Both the position numbers and the translations under genes were made by a program. This document shows positions 15,630-24,199 of a DNA stretch of 64,000 nucleotides, in pieces (the first letter of the stretch is position 1; every line of letters starts with the position of its first letter). The notes below the pieces were generated by a model. The model saw only the letters and a list, made by a program, of their open reading frames with translations, did no database searches and had not been told where the DNA came from. This stretch comes from Candidatus Nitrohelix vancouverensis (GTDB taxonomy: Bacteria > Nitrospinota > Nitrospinia > Nitrospinales > VA-1), in contig CP048620.1 in the NCBI GenBank assembly GCA_015698305.1, positions 2,874,001 through 2,938,000 on the forward strand, read 5' to 3'.

Positions 15630-16994
15630 CTAAGTTCGTAATGCCGCAACAATGCTGTCGCGAGCAATTTCCACCATTCGTTCGATCTCTCCCACCGTTA
15701 TGATATACGGCGGCATGAAATACAGAACATTTCCCAAGGGTCGCATGAAGACCCCTCGCTTGAGTCCCTCCGCATAAATTTTATAGCCAATACGTTCTTT
15801 AAAAGGAAACGCAATCTTCCCGTCTTTGGATTGAACCAGTTCCACCGCCGCAATCATTCCGGTCTGGCGAAATTCTCCACACCAGGGCAAATCCTGTAAG
15901 CGTTCACCGCCTCTGCCAATCGCTTCGACCTTCGATTGCAAGGACTCCCAGAAACCTTCCTCGCCAAACAAATCCAAACTGGCATTAGCCGCGCTACAAG
16001 CCAAGGGGTTCGCCGTGTAACTGTGGCTGTGCGCGAACCAGTTCAAAGTCTCAAAGCCGCCGTCAAAGGCCGAATGAATTTCTTCGCTTGTCAAGGTCGC
16101 CGCCAGCGGCAGATAGCCCGAGGTCAACCCTTTTGAAAGGCAAAGGAAGGTCGGTTGCAATTCATGAGCGCCGCACACAAACAAGGATCCGGTGCGCCCG
16201 AAACCAACTGCAATTTCGTCGAAGATCGTGTGCACTCCCGCTTTGTCGCAAGCCGCCTGAAGTTTTTTCAGATAGACCGGCGGATACATCTTCATACCCG
16301 CCGCTCCTTGCACCAAAGGCTCCAGCGCCGCCCCTGCCGTCTGTTCCGCATGTTCTTCCAGCGCTTTTTCAAAAGGCTCAAAACACTCGGCGTTGCAACT
16401 CTCCCGCTTCAAGCCATAAGGACAGCGAAAACAATCCGGCCCTTCCACTTCGATATTCTCATGCAGAACGTCTTCAAATTTTTCGCGAAACAAAGGGATG
16501 CCGCAGACCGACAAGGCGCCCAGGGTCTCGCCGTGATAGGCGCCCTTCAAATAGAGAAATCGCTTCTTCTCCGGCTTGCCCCTTTGTTTCCAGTATTGCA
16601 AACTCATCTTGAGCGCCACTTCGATCGATGTGGAACCATTGTCCGAAAAGAAAACCCGCGTTAAATTCGGCGGCGTGTGTTCCACCAGCCGCTCGGCAAG
16701 GCGTGTGGCCGGACGGTGAGTGATCCCGGCAAACATGACATGCGCAAAGCGTTTCAACTGATCTTCAATCGCCTCATTGATTTTGGGATGATTGTGTCCA
16801 AACAGATTGACCCACCAAGACGAAATGAGGTCCATGTAACGCGCACCGTTCGCGTCTTTCAGATAAATCCCGTCGGCGCTATCGATCAGCAGAGGCGGCA
16901 GATTTTCATGGTCTCGTAAAGGCGTGCAGGGATGCCAGACATGCTGGCGATCCTGCCGCAATTCAGGGCTGTCGTTATTTTCCTGCATGGTCAT
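15630..16994 (-). CDS. bioA: Adenosylmethionine-8-amino-7-oxononanoate aminotransferase (BioA)
   Basis: A 454-residue class III PLP aminotransferase of biotin synthesis, converting KAPA to DAPA with SAM as amino donor. Visible features are the N-terminal HVWHPCTPLRDHE, the substrate loop SSWWVNLFGHNHPKI, KGAYHGETLGALS, the PLP-aspartate in TIFDEIAVGFGRTG and the Schiff-base lysine in LCLSKGLTSGYLPLAAT. Length is normal to slightly long for BioA. Two ATG codons six bases apart (16994 and 16988) could start it and neither has a strong ribosome-binding site. It lies between thiO and queD in a same-strand run of cofactor genes; no other bio gene is in view. Confidence 0.93.
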   Translation of the reverse strand: MTMQENNDSPELRQDRQHVWHPCTPLRDHENLPPLLIDSADGIYLKDANGARYMDLISSWWVNLFGHNHPKINEAIEDQLKRFAHVMFAGITHRPATRLAERLVEHTPPNLTRVFFSDNGSTSIEVALKMSLQYWKQRGKPEKKRFLYLKGAYHGETLGALSVCGIPLFREKFEDVLHENIEVEGPDCFRCPYGLKRESCNAECFEPFEKALEEHAEQTAGAALEPLVQGAAGMKMYPPVYLKKLQAACDKAGVHTIFDEIAVGFGRTGSLFVCGAHELQPTFLCLSKGLTSGYLPLAATLTSEEIHSAFDGGFETLNWFAHSHSYTANPLACSAANASLDLFGEEGFWESLQSKVEAIGRGGERLQDLPWCGEFRQTGMIAAVELVQSKDGKIAFPFKERIGYKIYAEGLKRGVFMRPLGNVLYFMPPYIITVGEIERMVEIARDSIVAALRT

Positions 16995-17014
16995 TGAGAA
17001 GAGAGATTTAACGC

Positions 17015-18133
17015 TTAAAGATCATAACGCGCTGGAGAAAATTCTGGAATCTCGACGGGGTTCGATTTCAGGATCGTATCCGCAAGGTAATCCGACTGGT
17101 TCGGCGTCTGCAAAATACCGTTGCGGTAATGACCGGTGGAATAATAAAGATTTTCGTAACGCGCGCTTCGCCCCATGATAGGGGACATGTCTTGCGGCGC
17201 CGGACGCAATCCCGTCCAGGTTTCCAGCAAGGGAGCGCGGCTCAAACAAGGCAGTATCTGCGACGCTCTTTCAATGAGGTCTTGAATGACGTCGGACTCC
17301 ACCGAAGGATCATAGCCCCGGTCTTCCATGGTCGATCCCACAACGAAACCAAAACCTTCGCGCCAGGGGGCGATGTAGGTCATCTTGCCATGCACCGTGT
17401 AGCCCAGAGCATCGTCTTCCACAGCCAATCGGCACATCTGCCCCTTGATCGGTTTCAAGGGCACTGAAACGCCCAGAATTTTTCCCAGTTGCGGCGACCA
17501 ACTGCCAGCGGCGATCACAATTTTTCTGCCGACAATTTCGCCATTATCCGTGATCGCCGATTCGATCCTGTCTTTTAAAAGTCGGAATCCAGTCACGTTC
17601 TCCCACAACGTATGAACTCCGGCCTTGACCGAAGCCGTTTTCAGGGCATCGTGCATCTGCCGGTTGTTGACCTGAGCCTCCGGCGTCCAGATCACGCGAC
17701 CGCAGTTTTCAGACAAGCCGGGAAGTCGGGAGCGCACCGTCGCCTTGTCCCATACCTGATACGCAATATTCTGATCTTCAAAAAAACGGATGCGTTCATC
17801 CCAGCGCTCGCCGAACTGAGATTCCGGCATCACTGACCCCGCCTGAGAAAAATAAACGGATTGACCGCTTTTCTCCTCCAGCGACTGAATGAATGCCGGG
17901 TATTTATTCAAAGATTCCCTGCAAAATTCAAAAAAAGCGTCCGCCTTTTCGCATTCGCCATAGGGAGCCAGCATTCCCGCCGCCGCACGCGACGCCATCA
18001 GGGAATTAGCCGGGTCGCCTACCACCGCAAGGGATAAGCCCGGATCGTTCTGCATCAGGCGAAACGCAATGCTGTAGCCGATGACGCCCGCGCCAACGAT
18101 GACAATGTCGTAATCAGGTTTCATAGAGTTCAT
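17015..18133 (-). CDS. thiO: Glycine oxidase ThiO (FAD-dependent)
   Basis: A 372-residue FAD-dependent amine oxidase of the DAO family. The N-terminus has the FAD loop DIVIVGAGVIGYSIAFRL, then SRAAAGMLAPYGE, and near the C-terminus STGHYRNGILQTP, which is characteristic of ThiO and distinguishes it from sarcosine oxidase. ThiO oxidises glycine to dehydroglycine for the thiazole half of thiamine. The ThiD-ThiN fusion at 56.4-57.8 kb supports an intact thiamine pathway in the same genome. It precedes bioA by 20 bases on the same strand. Confidence 0.92.
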   Translation of the reverse strand: MNSMKPDYDIVIVGAGVIGYSIAFRLMQNDPGLSLAVVGDPANSLMASRAAAGMLAPYGECEKADAFFEFCRESLNKYPAFIQSLEEKSGQSVYFSQAGSVMPESQFGERWDERIRFFEDQNIAYQVWDKATVRSRLPGLSENCGRVIWTPEAQVNNRQMHDALKTASVKAGVHTLWENVTGFRLLKDRIESAITDNGEIVGRKIVIAAGSWSPQLGKILGVSVPLKPIKGQMCRLAVEDDALGYTVHGKMTYIAPWREGFGFVVGSTMEDRGYDPSVESDVIQDLIERASQILPCLSRAPLLETWTGLRPAPQDMSPIMGRSARYENLYYSTGHYRNGILQTPNQSDYLADTILKSNPVEIPEFSPARYDL

Positions 18134-18303
18134 TTGAAATTTTCAATTTCCGCGTGGATGCATTGTACCGAACTTTGCCCGCCTCCGCCACGCGAACATG
18201 AGCCAAAATCAATATTCTTCCCCCGCAAGCATCTCTTCTTGATCCGCAATTTGTAAATATGATACTTTGATAGTCACTAAACACTCTAGACCCCGGGCTT
18301 ATC

Positions 18304-18933
18304 ATGACTGAAGAAAATGAAACCACCGCCGAAGATTACGGCTTGAAAATCGACCCACTGCTCGACCTGCTGGATACGGATGAAAATCCTGTGGACAAGG
18401 GAAAGATACGCGAAGCGTTTGTAAGCCTCTGGGAATTTGAGAAAGCCAGCGAACTCGAACCCACCGATCAGTACCTGACCACCGTCGCATTATTCATTTA
18501 CACCAGTCACAACATCCTGAACGATCACAATATCCGCCAGGATCGCGCGCGCAAATACATTCTGGAAGCCTTGCGCAAATGGAAATCCGAGGAAATGGAA
18601 GCGGGCGTCGCCAAAGAGAAAGCCACCGACAATCCTTTCAAAGCCTTTGTCGAAAACAATATCGAAAAAATTGACGAAATTTACAGCTGGGAAAACTTCC
18701 TTCTAGAACATAAGAAATCCGACGAAAAGGAATGGACCTACAAAATGAAAAAATGCTGGTTCGCCCAGTTCTTCATCCGCTTTGGAAGAACCGACTATAT
18801 CGAAACCGCCTGCGGCTTCGATCAGCTTCCGGCCCAGGCCCGCGAGGAGTATGTGGATTTGAAACTCAACAATAATTTCATGAAGCTGGGCGCCTACTGC
18901 CAGTTCCGATACACTCCCAAGAAAGACAGTTGA
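18304..18933 (+). CDS. Hypothetical protein, possibly L-2-amino-thiazoline-4-carboxylate hydrolase-like
   Basis: A 209-residue soluble protein. The C-terminal 60 residues have a Cys pattern (KCWFAQFFIRFG, ETACGFDQ, then LGAYCQFRY) that resembles the ATC-hydrolase family (PF14196), where similar C-x-F-A, C-x-x-D and C-x-F-R motifs occur; this match is by eye and tentative. The N-terminal part is acidic and helical. It lies upstream of the glycan genes on the same strand, 22 bases before the extended glycosyltransferase frame, and is probably the first gene of that operon. Its link to glycan synthesis is not evident. Confidence 0.55.
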   Translation: MTEENETTAEDYGLKIDPLLDLLDTDENPVDKGKIREAFVSLWEFEKASELEPTDQYLTTVALFIYTSHNILNDHNIRQDRARKYILEALRKWKSEEMEAGVAKEKATDNPFKAFVENNIEKIDEIYSWENFLLEHKKSDEKEWTYKMKKCWFAQFFIRFGRTDYIETACGFDQLPAQAREEYVDLKLNNNFMKLGAYCQFRYTPKKDS

Positions 18934-18955
18934 CCCCTCTGGTTGTGAGACGCCC

Positions 18956-20029
18956 ATCAATCGCAAACGGATAGCCTATTATATCAGCGCGCACGGCTAC
19001 GGACACGCTCAGCGTTCCGTAGTCCTCGCCCGGCGTTTGATAAAAGACAACGACCTCTTCATTCGCTCGCAAATTCCTCTTTCGTTTTTTCAGCTCTATC
19101 TGGACCCGCCGATCGAATACAGTTTCTGCCCTTCTCCACCGCTTTGCGCGCAGAAAAATTTTTCAGCAATTGATTTTGAACGATCCTTCAGCAATCTCGA
19201 TCAAATGGCCCTGTCTTTCGAACGGTCAATCGAAGCAGAAACGGCTTGGCTGTCAGAACAAGGCATCGACCTCGTCCTGACAGACGCCGAACCTCAGCCC
19301 CTGCCCGCCGCGCGTCGTTTACGAATTCCTTCACGGGTCGTCAGCAATTTCACCTGGCATGATATTTTCTCCAAGTTTCCCGGAGCAAGCCAGCGCATCG
19401 CATCTCTTGATGTGCTGGAGAAAGCTTACGCGAGCGCCGACGGCCAATTGCTTCCGCAAATGCACATTAAGAATCAGGTGATCGACAATCAACAAGAAAT
19501 CGGCCTGCTCTCCATGCCCGGAAAAAATATCAGGAAATCGCTGGAAGCCTCTTTCAGTCAATTCTCAAACAAATCGATACTGGCGTTTATTTATATGGGG
19601 CAATATGGCGCAGAAACGGTGCAATGGGAGCGTCTCGGGCGATTGCAAGATTGTCTGTTCATCACCCGCGACACAATCCCCAATCCCCCGGCCAATGTCA
19701 TCGTCCTTGACGAGCGCTACCGCTACCCGGACCTCATCGCCAGCGCGGACGTCGTTTGCGCCAAACCCGGCTACTCCACCTTGGCCGCCGCTTTCGCGCA
19801 TGGAAAACCCGTATTGACTTCTCCCCGTAGCGATTTTTGCGAGTATGAAGCGATTGAAAAATTCATTCAGGACTATAATGTAGGCGTCGTGCTGAAAAGC
19901 GATGATTTTTTTAGCTGCGACTGGCAGGTCGCCATTGAGAAAGCGCTCTCTCTGGACGATAAGAAAGCGACGCCCCTGAACGGCGAAGTCGAAGCCGAAG
20001 CTATCCTGCAAACCCTGTTATCGCGATGA
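18956..20029 (+). CDS. MurG-like GT-B glycosyltransferase with no ordinary start codon at its conserved N-terminus
   Basis: The longest frame with a standard start begins at a TTG at 19037 (330 residues), but the frame is open and clearly coding upstream: RKRIAYYISAHGYGHAQRSV, the typical first strand and glycine loop of this glycosyltransferase family. In that frame there is no ATG, GTG or TTG between the upstream stop and 19037; an ATC at 18956 with GTGAG six bases before it is the best candidate, giving about 357 residues. The C-terminal donor site is typical (DERYRYPDLIASADVVCAKP, GYSTLAAAFAHGKP). Either a rare start codon, a sequencing error or a frameshift from the preceding gene explains this. 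Probable role: sugar transfer in surface glycan synthesis. Confidence 0.7.
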   Translation: MNRKRIAYYISAHGYGHAQRSVVLARRLIKDNDLFIRSQIPLSFFQLYLDPPIEYSFCPSPPLCAQKNFSAIDFERSFSNLDQMALSFERSIEAETAWLSEQGIDLVLTDAEPQPLPAARRLRIPSRVVSNFTWHDIFSKFPGASQRIASLDVLEKAYASADGQLLPQMHIKNQVIDNQQEIGLLSMPGKNIRKSLEASFSQFSNKSILAFIYMGQYGAETVQWERLGRLQDCLFITRDTIPNPPANVIVLDERYRYPDLIASADVVCAKPGYSTLAAAFAHGKPVLTSPRSDFCEYEAIEKFIQDYNVGVVLKSDDFFSCDWQVAIEKALSLDDKKATPLNGEVEAEAILQTLLSR

Positions 20030-20036
20030 ATCCATC

Positions 20037-21008
20037 ATGAGTTCCATTGATATCACCCTCGTCATCACCAATTGGAACGGGGCCAGTCTCCTCCGGGAAT
20101 GCCTGCCCTCGATACTCCGGGCCGTGCAGTTCGACTCGAAACGCTCCTATGAAATCATGGTCATCGATGATTGCAGTTCCGATGACAGCTTGCAGATTCT
20201 CGAACAGGAATTCCCGCAAGTCCGCAGAGAACGCACGCCGCGCAACCTCGGATTTCAAGGGGCGAATAATTATGCGGTCGAACTGGCCAATTCGCCTCTC
20301 GTCTTCCCGATGAACAACGACGTCAAATTGCATGAAGAATCTCTGTTCCATCTGGCCGAGCATTTTTTTGAGAAGAACGACGATGGTCTTCTGTTCGCCG
20401 TCAGCGGCAAATTCTACGGCTTCGATGAGACGACCTTCCTATACGGAAACCGGGGCGGACGATTCCACGAAGGACATTTCTTCCTCTATGAAAAACCTGC
20501 AGAAGACACAAGCCAGACCCTGTTCGCCTGCGGAGCGGGCTTTCTGGTCAATCGTCAACGCTATCTGGAACTGGGAGGATTCGATTCGCTCTACCACCCT
20601 CTCTATTACGAAGAGATCGACATGTCTTATCGCGCCTTGAAACGCGGCTGGAGGGTGGAATACGAACCGCGATCCATCGCATACCACAAAGTGCAGGCCA
20701 CCATCACCCAACAAGAGAAACGCAAACAAATCGGCTATATTTCCGGCAGAAACAATTACCTGTTCCTCTGGAAGAACATTCTGGATCGGGGAATGACCGC
20801 CGCCTTCCTCGTCTACACGCCGCTCTATTTATTACGCGACCTGTGCCGCTTCAAGTTCCGCTTCTGGATCTGCTTTTACATGGCCTTGAAACGCATCGGA
20901 CCGGCTCTTGAAGGGCGTCGCAAAGAACGCGAGGCGCGACTCCCGGTTTCAGATAAAGAAGCCCTGCAACGCATCAACGCTCAATCTCCCACAGCGCCAA
21001 AACCATGA
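20037..21008 (+). CDS. Glycosyltransferase family 2 (GT-A fold)
   Basis: A 323-residue protein. The GT-A domain opens with ITLVITNWNGASLLRECLPS and VIDDCSSDDSLQIL, followed by RNLGFQGANNYAVELA and the donor-binding MNNDVKL in place of the usual DxD. FDSLYHPLYYEEIDMSYRAL is the acceptor/catalytic ED motif of rhamnosyltransferase-like members. A hydrophobic stretch near residue 255 (AAFLVYTPLYLL) may anchor it to the membrane. It starts eight bases after the previous gene and its end overlaps the next gene by four bases (ATGA), so the cluster is translationally linked. It probably extends a lipid-linked or LPS glycan. Confidence 0.9.
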   Translation: MSSIDITLVITNWNGASLLRECLPSILRAVQFDSKRSYEIMVIDDCSSDDSLQILEQEFPQVRRERTPRNLGFQGANNYAVELANSPLVFPMNNDVKLHEESLFHLAEHFFEKNDDGLLFAVSGKFYGFDETTFLYGNRGGRFHEGHFFLYEKPAEDTSQTLFACGAGFLVNRQRYLELGGFDSLYHPLYYEEIDMSYRALKRGWRVEYEPRSIAYHKVQATITQQEKRKQIGYISGRNNYLFLWKNILDRGMTAAFLVYTPLYLLRDLCRFKFRFWICFYMALKRIGPALEGRRKEREARLPVSDKEALQRINAQSPTAPKP

Positions 21009-21979
21009 AACTCGCCATTTGTCTGGACGCCGGAGACATCCGAGGCATGGGCCATTGCTACCGCCAACTGAGACTCGCGCGCTGTCTGCAAAGCAAAGGC
21101 TATTCCATCGACTTTTTTTTACCGGACTATGCTCCAGCCATAGAATTGCTCCACGAAGCCGGATTCGTCTCCCGACCCTGCGAACCAAACGACATTCTCC
21201 CCACGGCGAATACTCGATACGATGCGGCGATCGTTGATCTTCTCGACACCAAACCGGAATACATCAGACAACTGAAACAGCGCGCTCGCAAAATCGTCGT
21301 TTTTGAAGATTTGGGCGACGGTAGAAATCACGCCGACTTGCTGATCGACGCCAACCTGTCGGAGCAAAGCTCAGCTCCCGTACCCTCTTCCGTCCAGACC
21401 TTGTTTGGACTGAAGCATCTGGTCCTGGCGCCTGAATTCGCCTCCCCGCTGGCGCCGCCCGCTTCAGATAACGAAGGAAAATATCTCATCGCCATTGGCG
21501 GCGTGGATCATCAAAATCTGACGCAAACTTTTGTTGAAATCCTGCAGACCGTCGCTTCCAAACCGGGAGGAACCGTCATCGTCGGTCCGGGTTACGCGCA
21601 TCTTGAAAAGCTGTCCCGAATCTGTTCAAAAGGGAAATACAGGCTACTCAATAAGGTGTCGAACATGGCCGATATCATGCGCCAGCACGCCATCACCTTT
21701 TGCGCAGGAGGCATCACCATGCACGAGGCCATGGCGGCGGGATCCGTCCCCTTCGTCACCAGCGTCGCACCGCACCAAATCCTCAAAGCGCAACATGCGG
21801 AAACAACTCAAACCGGAATTTTTCTGGGCACGGTGGAACAAATCAATGCGCCGCTCGTTGCCAGCGCATTGCAAAATAATCAGGAGCGAATTGAAGCAAT
21901 GAGGGAACGGGGCCGGCGGATGGTGGATGGCAGAGGAATGGAGCGGGTGGTCAGCGCAATTCAGAAATTGCTATCCTGA
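21005..21979 (+). CDS. PseG/SpsG-like GT-B protein
   Basis: A 324-residue protein overlapping the upstream GT2 by four bases. The N-terminus has AICLDAGDIRGMGHCYRQLR, the GMGH-x2-R signature of PseG/SpsG (UDP-sugar hydrolases of pseudaminic acid or spore-coat glycan pathways), and the C-terminus has ITFCAGGITMHEAMAAGSVP and TSVAPHQILKAQ. PseG removes UDP from a 2,4-diacetamido-altrose, but related proteins are true glycosyltransferases; no other pseudaminic acid gene is in view, so I do not assign a reaction. Last gene of the glycan cluster, convergent with the FMN-binding protein. Confidence 0.75.
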   Translation: MKLAICLDAGDIRGMGHCYRQLRLARCLQSKGYSIDFFLPDYAPAIELLHEAGFVSRPCEPNDILPTANTRYDAAIVDLLDTKPEYIRQLKQRARKIVVFEDLGDGRNHADLLIDANLSEQSSAPVPSSVQTLFGLKHLVLAPEFASPLAPPASDNEGKYLIAIGGVDHQNLTQTFVEILQTVASKPGGTVIVGPGYAHLEKLSRICSKGKYRLLNKVSNMADIMRQHAITFCAGGITMHEAMAAGSVPFVTSVAPHQILKAQHAETTQTGIFLGTVEQINAPLVASALQNNQERIEAMRERGRRMVDGRGMERVVSAIQKLLS

Positions 21980-21997
21980 GATTTCAAGCGGCGCCGC

Positions 21998-22594
21998 TCA
22001 GCGAGCAGGCGAGGAGTCAAGAAAAAGAACCTTGAAGGACGCCGTGGCTTTGCGAACCCCCTTCGTTATAGCTCGAACCGACAAGGTAGCGCCGGTGATC
22101 GAATTGATTTCCCGATAGTCGAACTCGGCGTCGCGACCAAAGAACTGACTCATGAACGATTCAGAACGTACTTCATAGCCGCGCGGTTCACGGTAGACCA
22201 TGATTTCAACGTCGCGCACCGTGCCGTCCACATTCATCACAATCATGAAGGTGATCGGAAAAGACTTGCCAATGATATTCTCAATCACCATGTAGCCCAT
22301 GGCCTTACCCGATTTCATTCCGATATAAAAATCCATGCGCCTGTCGTCTACCTTCAGCAAGGAAATTGTACTGATCGCCTCGCGTTGCGCTTCAGTGAGC
22401 CAGATTTTCTTTTTTTCAATCGAGTCCGCGCCGGGAAAGGCAAGTTCCAAAGCCTGTTTCTTGCTGAGGTAGACCTGAAGAGAGAACTCTTCCTCTTCCG
22501 CGCCCAAAGGCGTCTTCATAAATACAATCGCCGCCAGAATCAGCAGACAGGCGGCGGCTTTCCGTTGAAACCCAGTTATAAAAAATGCTTTCAT
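21998..22594 (-). CDS. Exported FMN-binding domain protein (covalent flavin type)
   Basis: A 198-residue protein with an N-terminal signal anchor (AAACLLILAAIVFMKTPLGA). The C-terminal domain is an FMN_bind domain: YMVIENIIGKSFPITFMIVM, VEIMVYREPRGYEV, and NSITGATLSVRAI, the S/T-G-A-T site where ApbE attaches FMN through the last Thr. Such proteins carry electrons at the periplasmic face (RnfG, NqrC and stand-alone flavoproteins). It lies directly downstream of the Fur-controlled porin gene but a hairpin with a T-run separates them, so it may have its own promoter or receive read-through. No ApbE or Rnf subunit is in view. Confidence 0.88.
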   Translation of the reverse strand: MKAFFITGFQRKAAACLLILAAIVFMKTPLGAEEEEFSLQVYLSKKQALELAFPGADSIEKKKIWLTEAQREAISTISLLKVDDRRMDFYIGMKSGKAMGYMVIENIIGKSFPITFMIVMNVDGTVRDVEIMVYREPRGYEVRSESFMSQFFGRDAEFDYREINSITGATLSVRAITKGVRKATASFKVLFLDSSPAR

Positions 22595-22620
22595 TTATGT
22601 ATTATATACCAAAATCCAAT

Positions 22621-22675
22621 AAAAAAAATCCTGGCAACCGGACTCTTGGAGGAGGATGGCCCGGTCGCCAGGATT
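22621..22675 (-). terminator. Intrinsic terminator after the porin gene
   Basis: Arms 22627-22641 and 22661-22675 pair over 14 of 15 positions (AATCCTGGCAACCGG with its near-complement), and the minus strand continues into a run of eight T. A second, smaller hairpin (five C, five-base loop, five G) lies at 22681-22695 just after the porin stop. Confidence 0.8.
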
Positions 22676-22701
22676 ATGAGCCCCCATGAAGGGGGGAAAA
22701 A

Positions 22702-23946
22702 CTAGTACATATAAGCTACGCCCAGATTGAACTTGTCGGTCGTCGCGTTGGTGCGATCAAAATCAAGATGGGAATAATCCATCTTCAGCGCAACAGAAGG
22801 AACAGGCATGTAAGACATACCCACCGTGACTACGTTAAAGTTACTCGTCGGGCTGGTCGCCGTAGCTCCCGCTGGCATTTCATCCTGGGGACGAATGCTT
22901 TCATAGAGAACGAAAGGAACCAGATCCTGAGTCGTGTTTTTACCCAGCAACTGGAACAGGTGAACGCCGGCTTGAATGTTCCAGCCAAAAATGTTCTCTG
23001 CGATATCCGTCGTACAACCCGAATGTGCTCCACAGAAGGTATTCAGGGCCGCCGCATCATCGATATCAATGTTTGCGATGGAGGAATTCATTTCAAACCA
23101 CTGCTTGCGGTAACGAACGTCCGCTTCCAGAATCGTGGTGTTGCCGCCTTCATCGATAAAACCATGCGTGGTGTCGCCATTGTAGAAAGACACGCCCACG
23201 TTCAAGCCTTCATAGAGTTTCGTGAACTCAAGGCGACCCGATACTGCGATATCGTCCATAACGCGATTGTTCGGCTGGAGACGACCGCCGCGGATACCGT
23301 CAGAAGCGCGGAATCGTCCATTTGCACCGCCGTTGCCGTTGCCGCTACCGACGTCGCTGGTCGAATCGGGGCGGATGGATTGGAGGGAATTGGTGACGTA
23401 TAATCGATAGTTGACGCCGTCCATCGCGGTGCCGAAGATACCTGCGCCGCTTGCGTTCCATGTGGTGGGAATGATTTTCTGATGAAACTCTGGGCGCTCT
23501 ACCGTCCAGAACAGCGGCGGCTCGTGGTTTTCATTCAGATAGCCGATCGGCATCAACACAACACCTGCGCGCGCATTCAAGTTCTTGCTGAGCAAGAAAT
23601 CCAGGTAACCGAATTCAAACTCCAATTCCTGCGCCGCATGCTCAAAATCGATTTCAGCGTTCAAATGGATCCAGTCCGCCAATTCTGCATGCACGCCGAT
23701 AACAAAACGGTGATTGTCCGCTCGGGTTTTAGCGCCGCCCTCGCCATTGATGTGCATTTCACCGTAACCGTGTACCGACACCCGGTCGTGCGAACCTGCT
23801 CCGCCAGACCTTTTCACCTGATCCAACTCTTCAGACAACGAATTGATGCGTCTTTCCAGCTCGAACACATCTGCCGCCCAGGCAGAGGTGGTCAAACCCA
23901 GAACCATCAGAGACAACACGCATCCCTTAAAAAATGTTTTAGCCAT
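22702..23946 (-). CDS. Outer-membrane porin-like beta-barrel, iron-regulated promoter
   Basis: A 414-residue protein with a signal peptide (CVLSLMVLGLTTSAWAAD), a short coiled coil (VFELERRINSLSEELDQVKR) and a beta-barrel with alternating strands ending in GVAYMY. Phrases such as HGYGEMHINGEGG, GVVLMPIGYLNENHEPPLFW and TTWNASGAGIFGTAMDGVNY resemble porins related to the phosphate-selective O/P type. Two cysteines (CGAHSGC) in an extracellular loop could form a disulfide. The gene has a near-consensus sigma70 promoter overlapped by a Fur-box-like palindrome, so it is probably repressed when iron is plentiful. Substrate unknown; iron chelate or anion uptake are possible. Confidence 0.85.
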   Translation of the reverse strand: MAKTFFKGCVLSLMVLGLTTSAWAADVFELERRINSLSEELDQVKRSGGAGSHDRVSVHGYGEMHINGEGGAKTRADNHRFVIGVHAELADWIHLNAEIDFEHAAQELEFEFGYLDFLLSKNLNARAGVVLMPIGYLNENHEPPLFWTVERPEFHQKIIPTTWNASGAGIFGTAMDGVNYRLYVTNSLQSIRPDSTSDVGSGNGNGGANGRFRASDGIRGGRLQPNNRVMDDIAVSGRLEFTKLYEGLNVGVSFYNGDTTHGFIDEGGNTTILEADVRYRKQWFEMNSSIANIDIDDAAALNTFCGAHSGCTTDIAENIFGWNIQAGVHLFQLLGKNTTQDLVPFVLYESIRPQDEMPAGATATSPTSNFNVVTVGMSYMPVPSVALKMDYSHLDFDRTNATTDKFNLGVAYMY

Positions 23947-24013
23947 TATTTCTCCTTCCTGAATTAAACGCTTAAGGACATTAATTTATTTAGCCCCACC
24001 TAAACTACACCAC

Positions 24014-24041
24014 AACCATTTTGATAATGGTTTTCATTTAT
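24014..24041. promoter_or_regulatory. Fur-box-like operator over the porin transcription start
   Basis: AACCATT-TTGAT-AATGGTT is a perfect 7-5-7 inverted repeat at 24014-24032; the overlapping 19-mer at 24023-24041 agrees with the E. coli Fur consensus at 13 of 19 positions by hand count. It covers the start point and the -10 region of the porin promoter, the usual place for Fur repression. Confidence 0.6.
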
Positions 24042-24065
24042 ATTAATAATATTTAATATTGTCAA
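24037..24065 (-). promoter_or_regulatory. Near-consensus sigma70 promoter of the porin gene
   Basis: On the minus strand TTGACA (24060-24065) and TATAAA (24037-24042) are separated by exactly 17 bases. Transcription would begin near 24030, giving a leader of about 85 bases. Confidence 0.75.
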
Positions 24066-24176
24066 TACTTATTTGCATTAAAAATCCATATAAACATAAT
24101 TTACGATCAAAAATTATTAAAGACATATTGATGCCCAGTTGAGGAGCCGAAGGAGAAACAAGACATCCAAGACAAT

Positions 24177-24195
24177 AGAAATGATAATTATTATC
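24177..24195. promoter_or_regulatory. Fur-box-like site between the EAL gene and the porin promoter
   Basis: This 19-mer matches the Fur consensus at 15 of 19 positions and contains GATAAT-T-ATTATC, a perfect 6-1-6 palindrome at 24183-24195. It lies five bases past the EAL stop codon and about 150 bases upstream of the porin start point, so it could be an auxiliary operator. Confidence 0.55.
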
Positions 24196-24199
24196 AATA

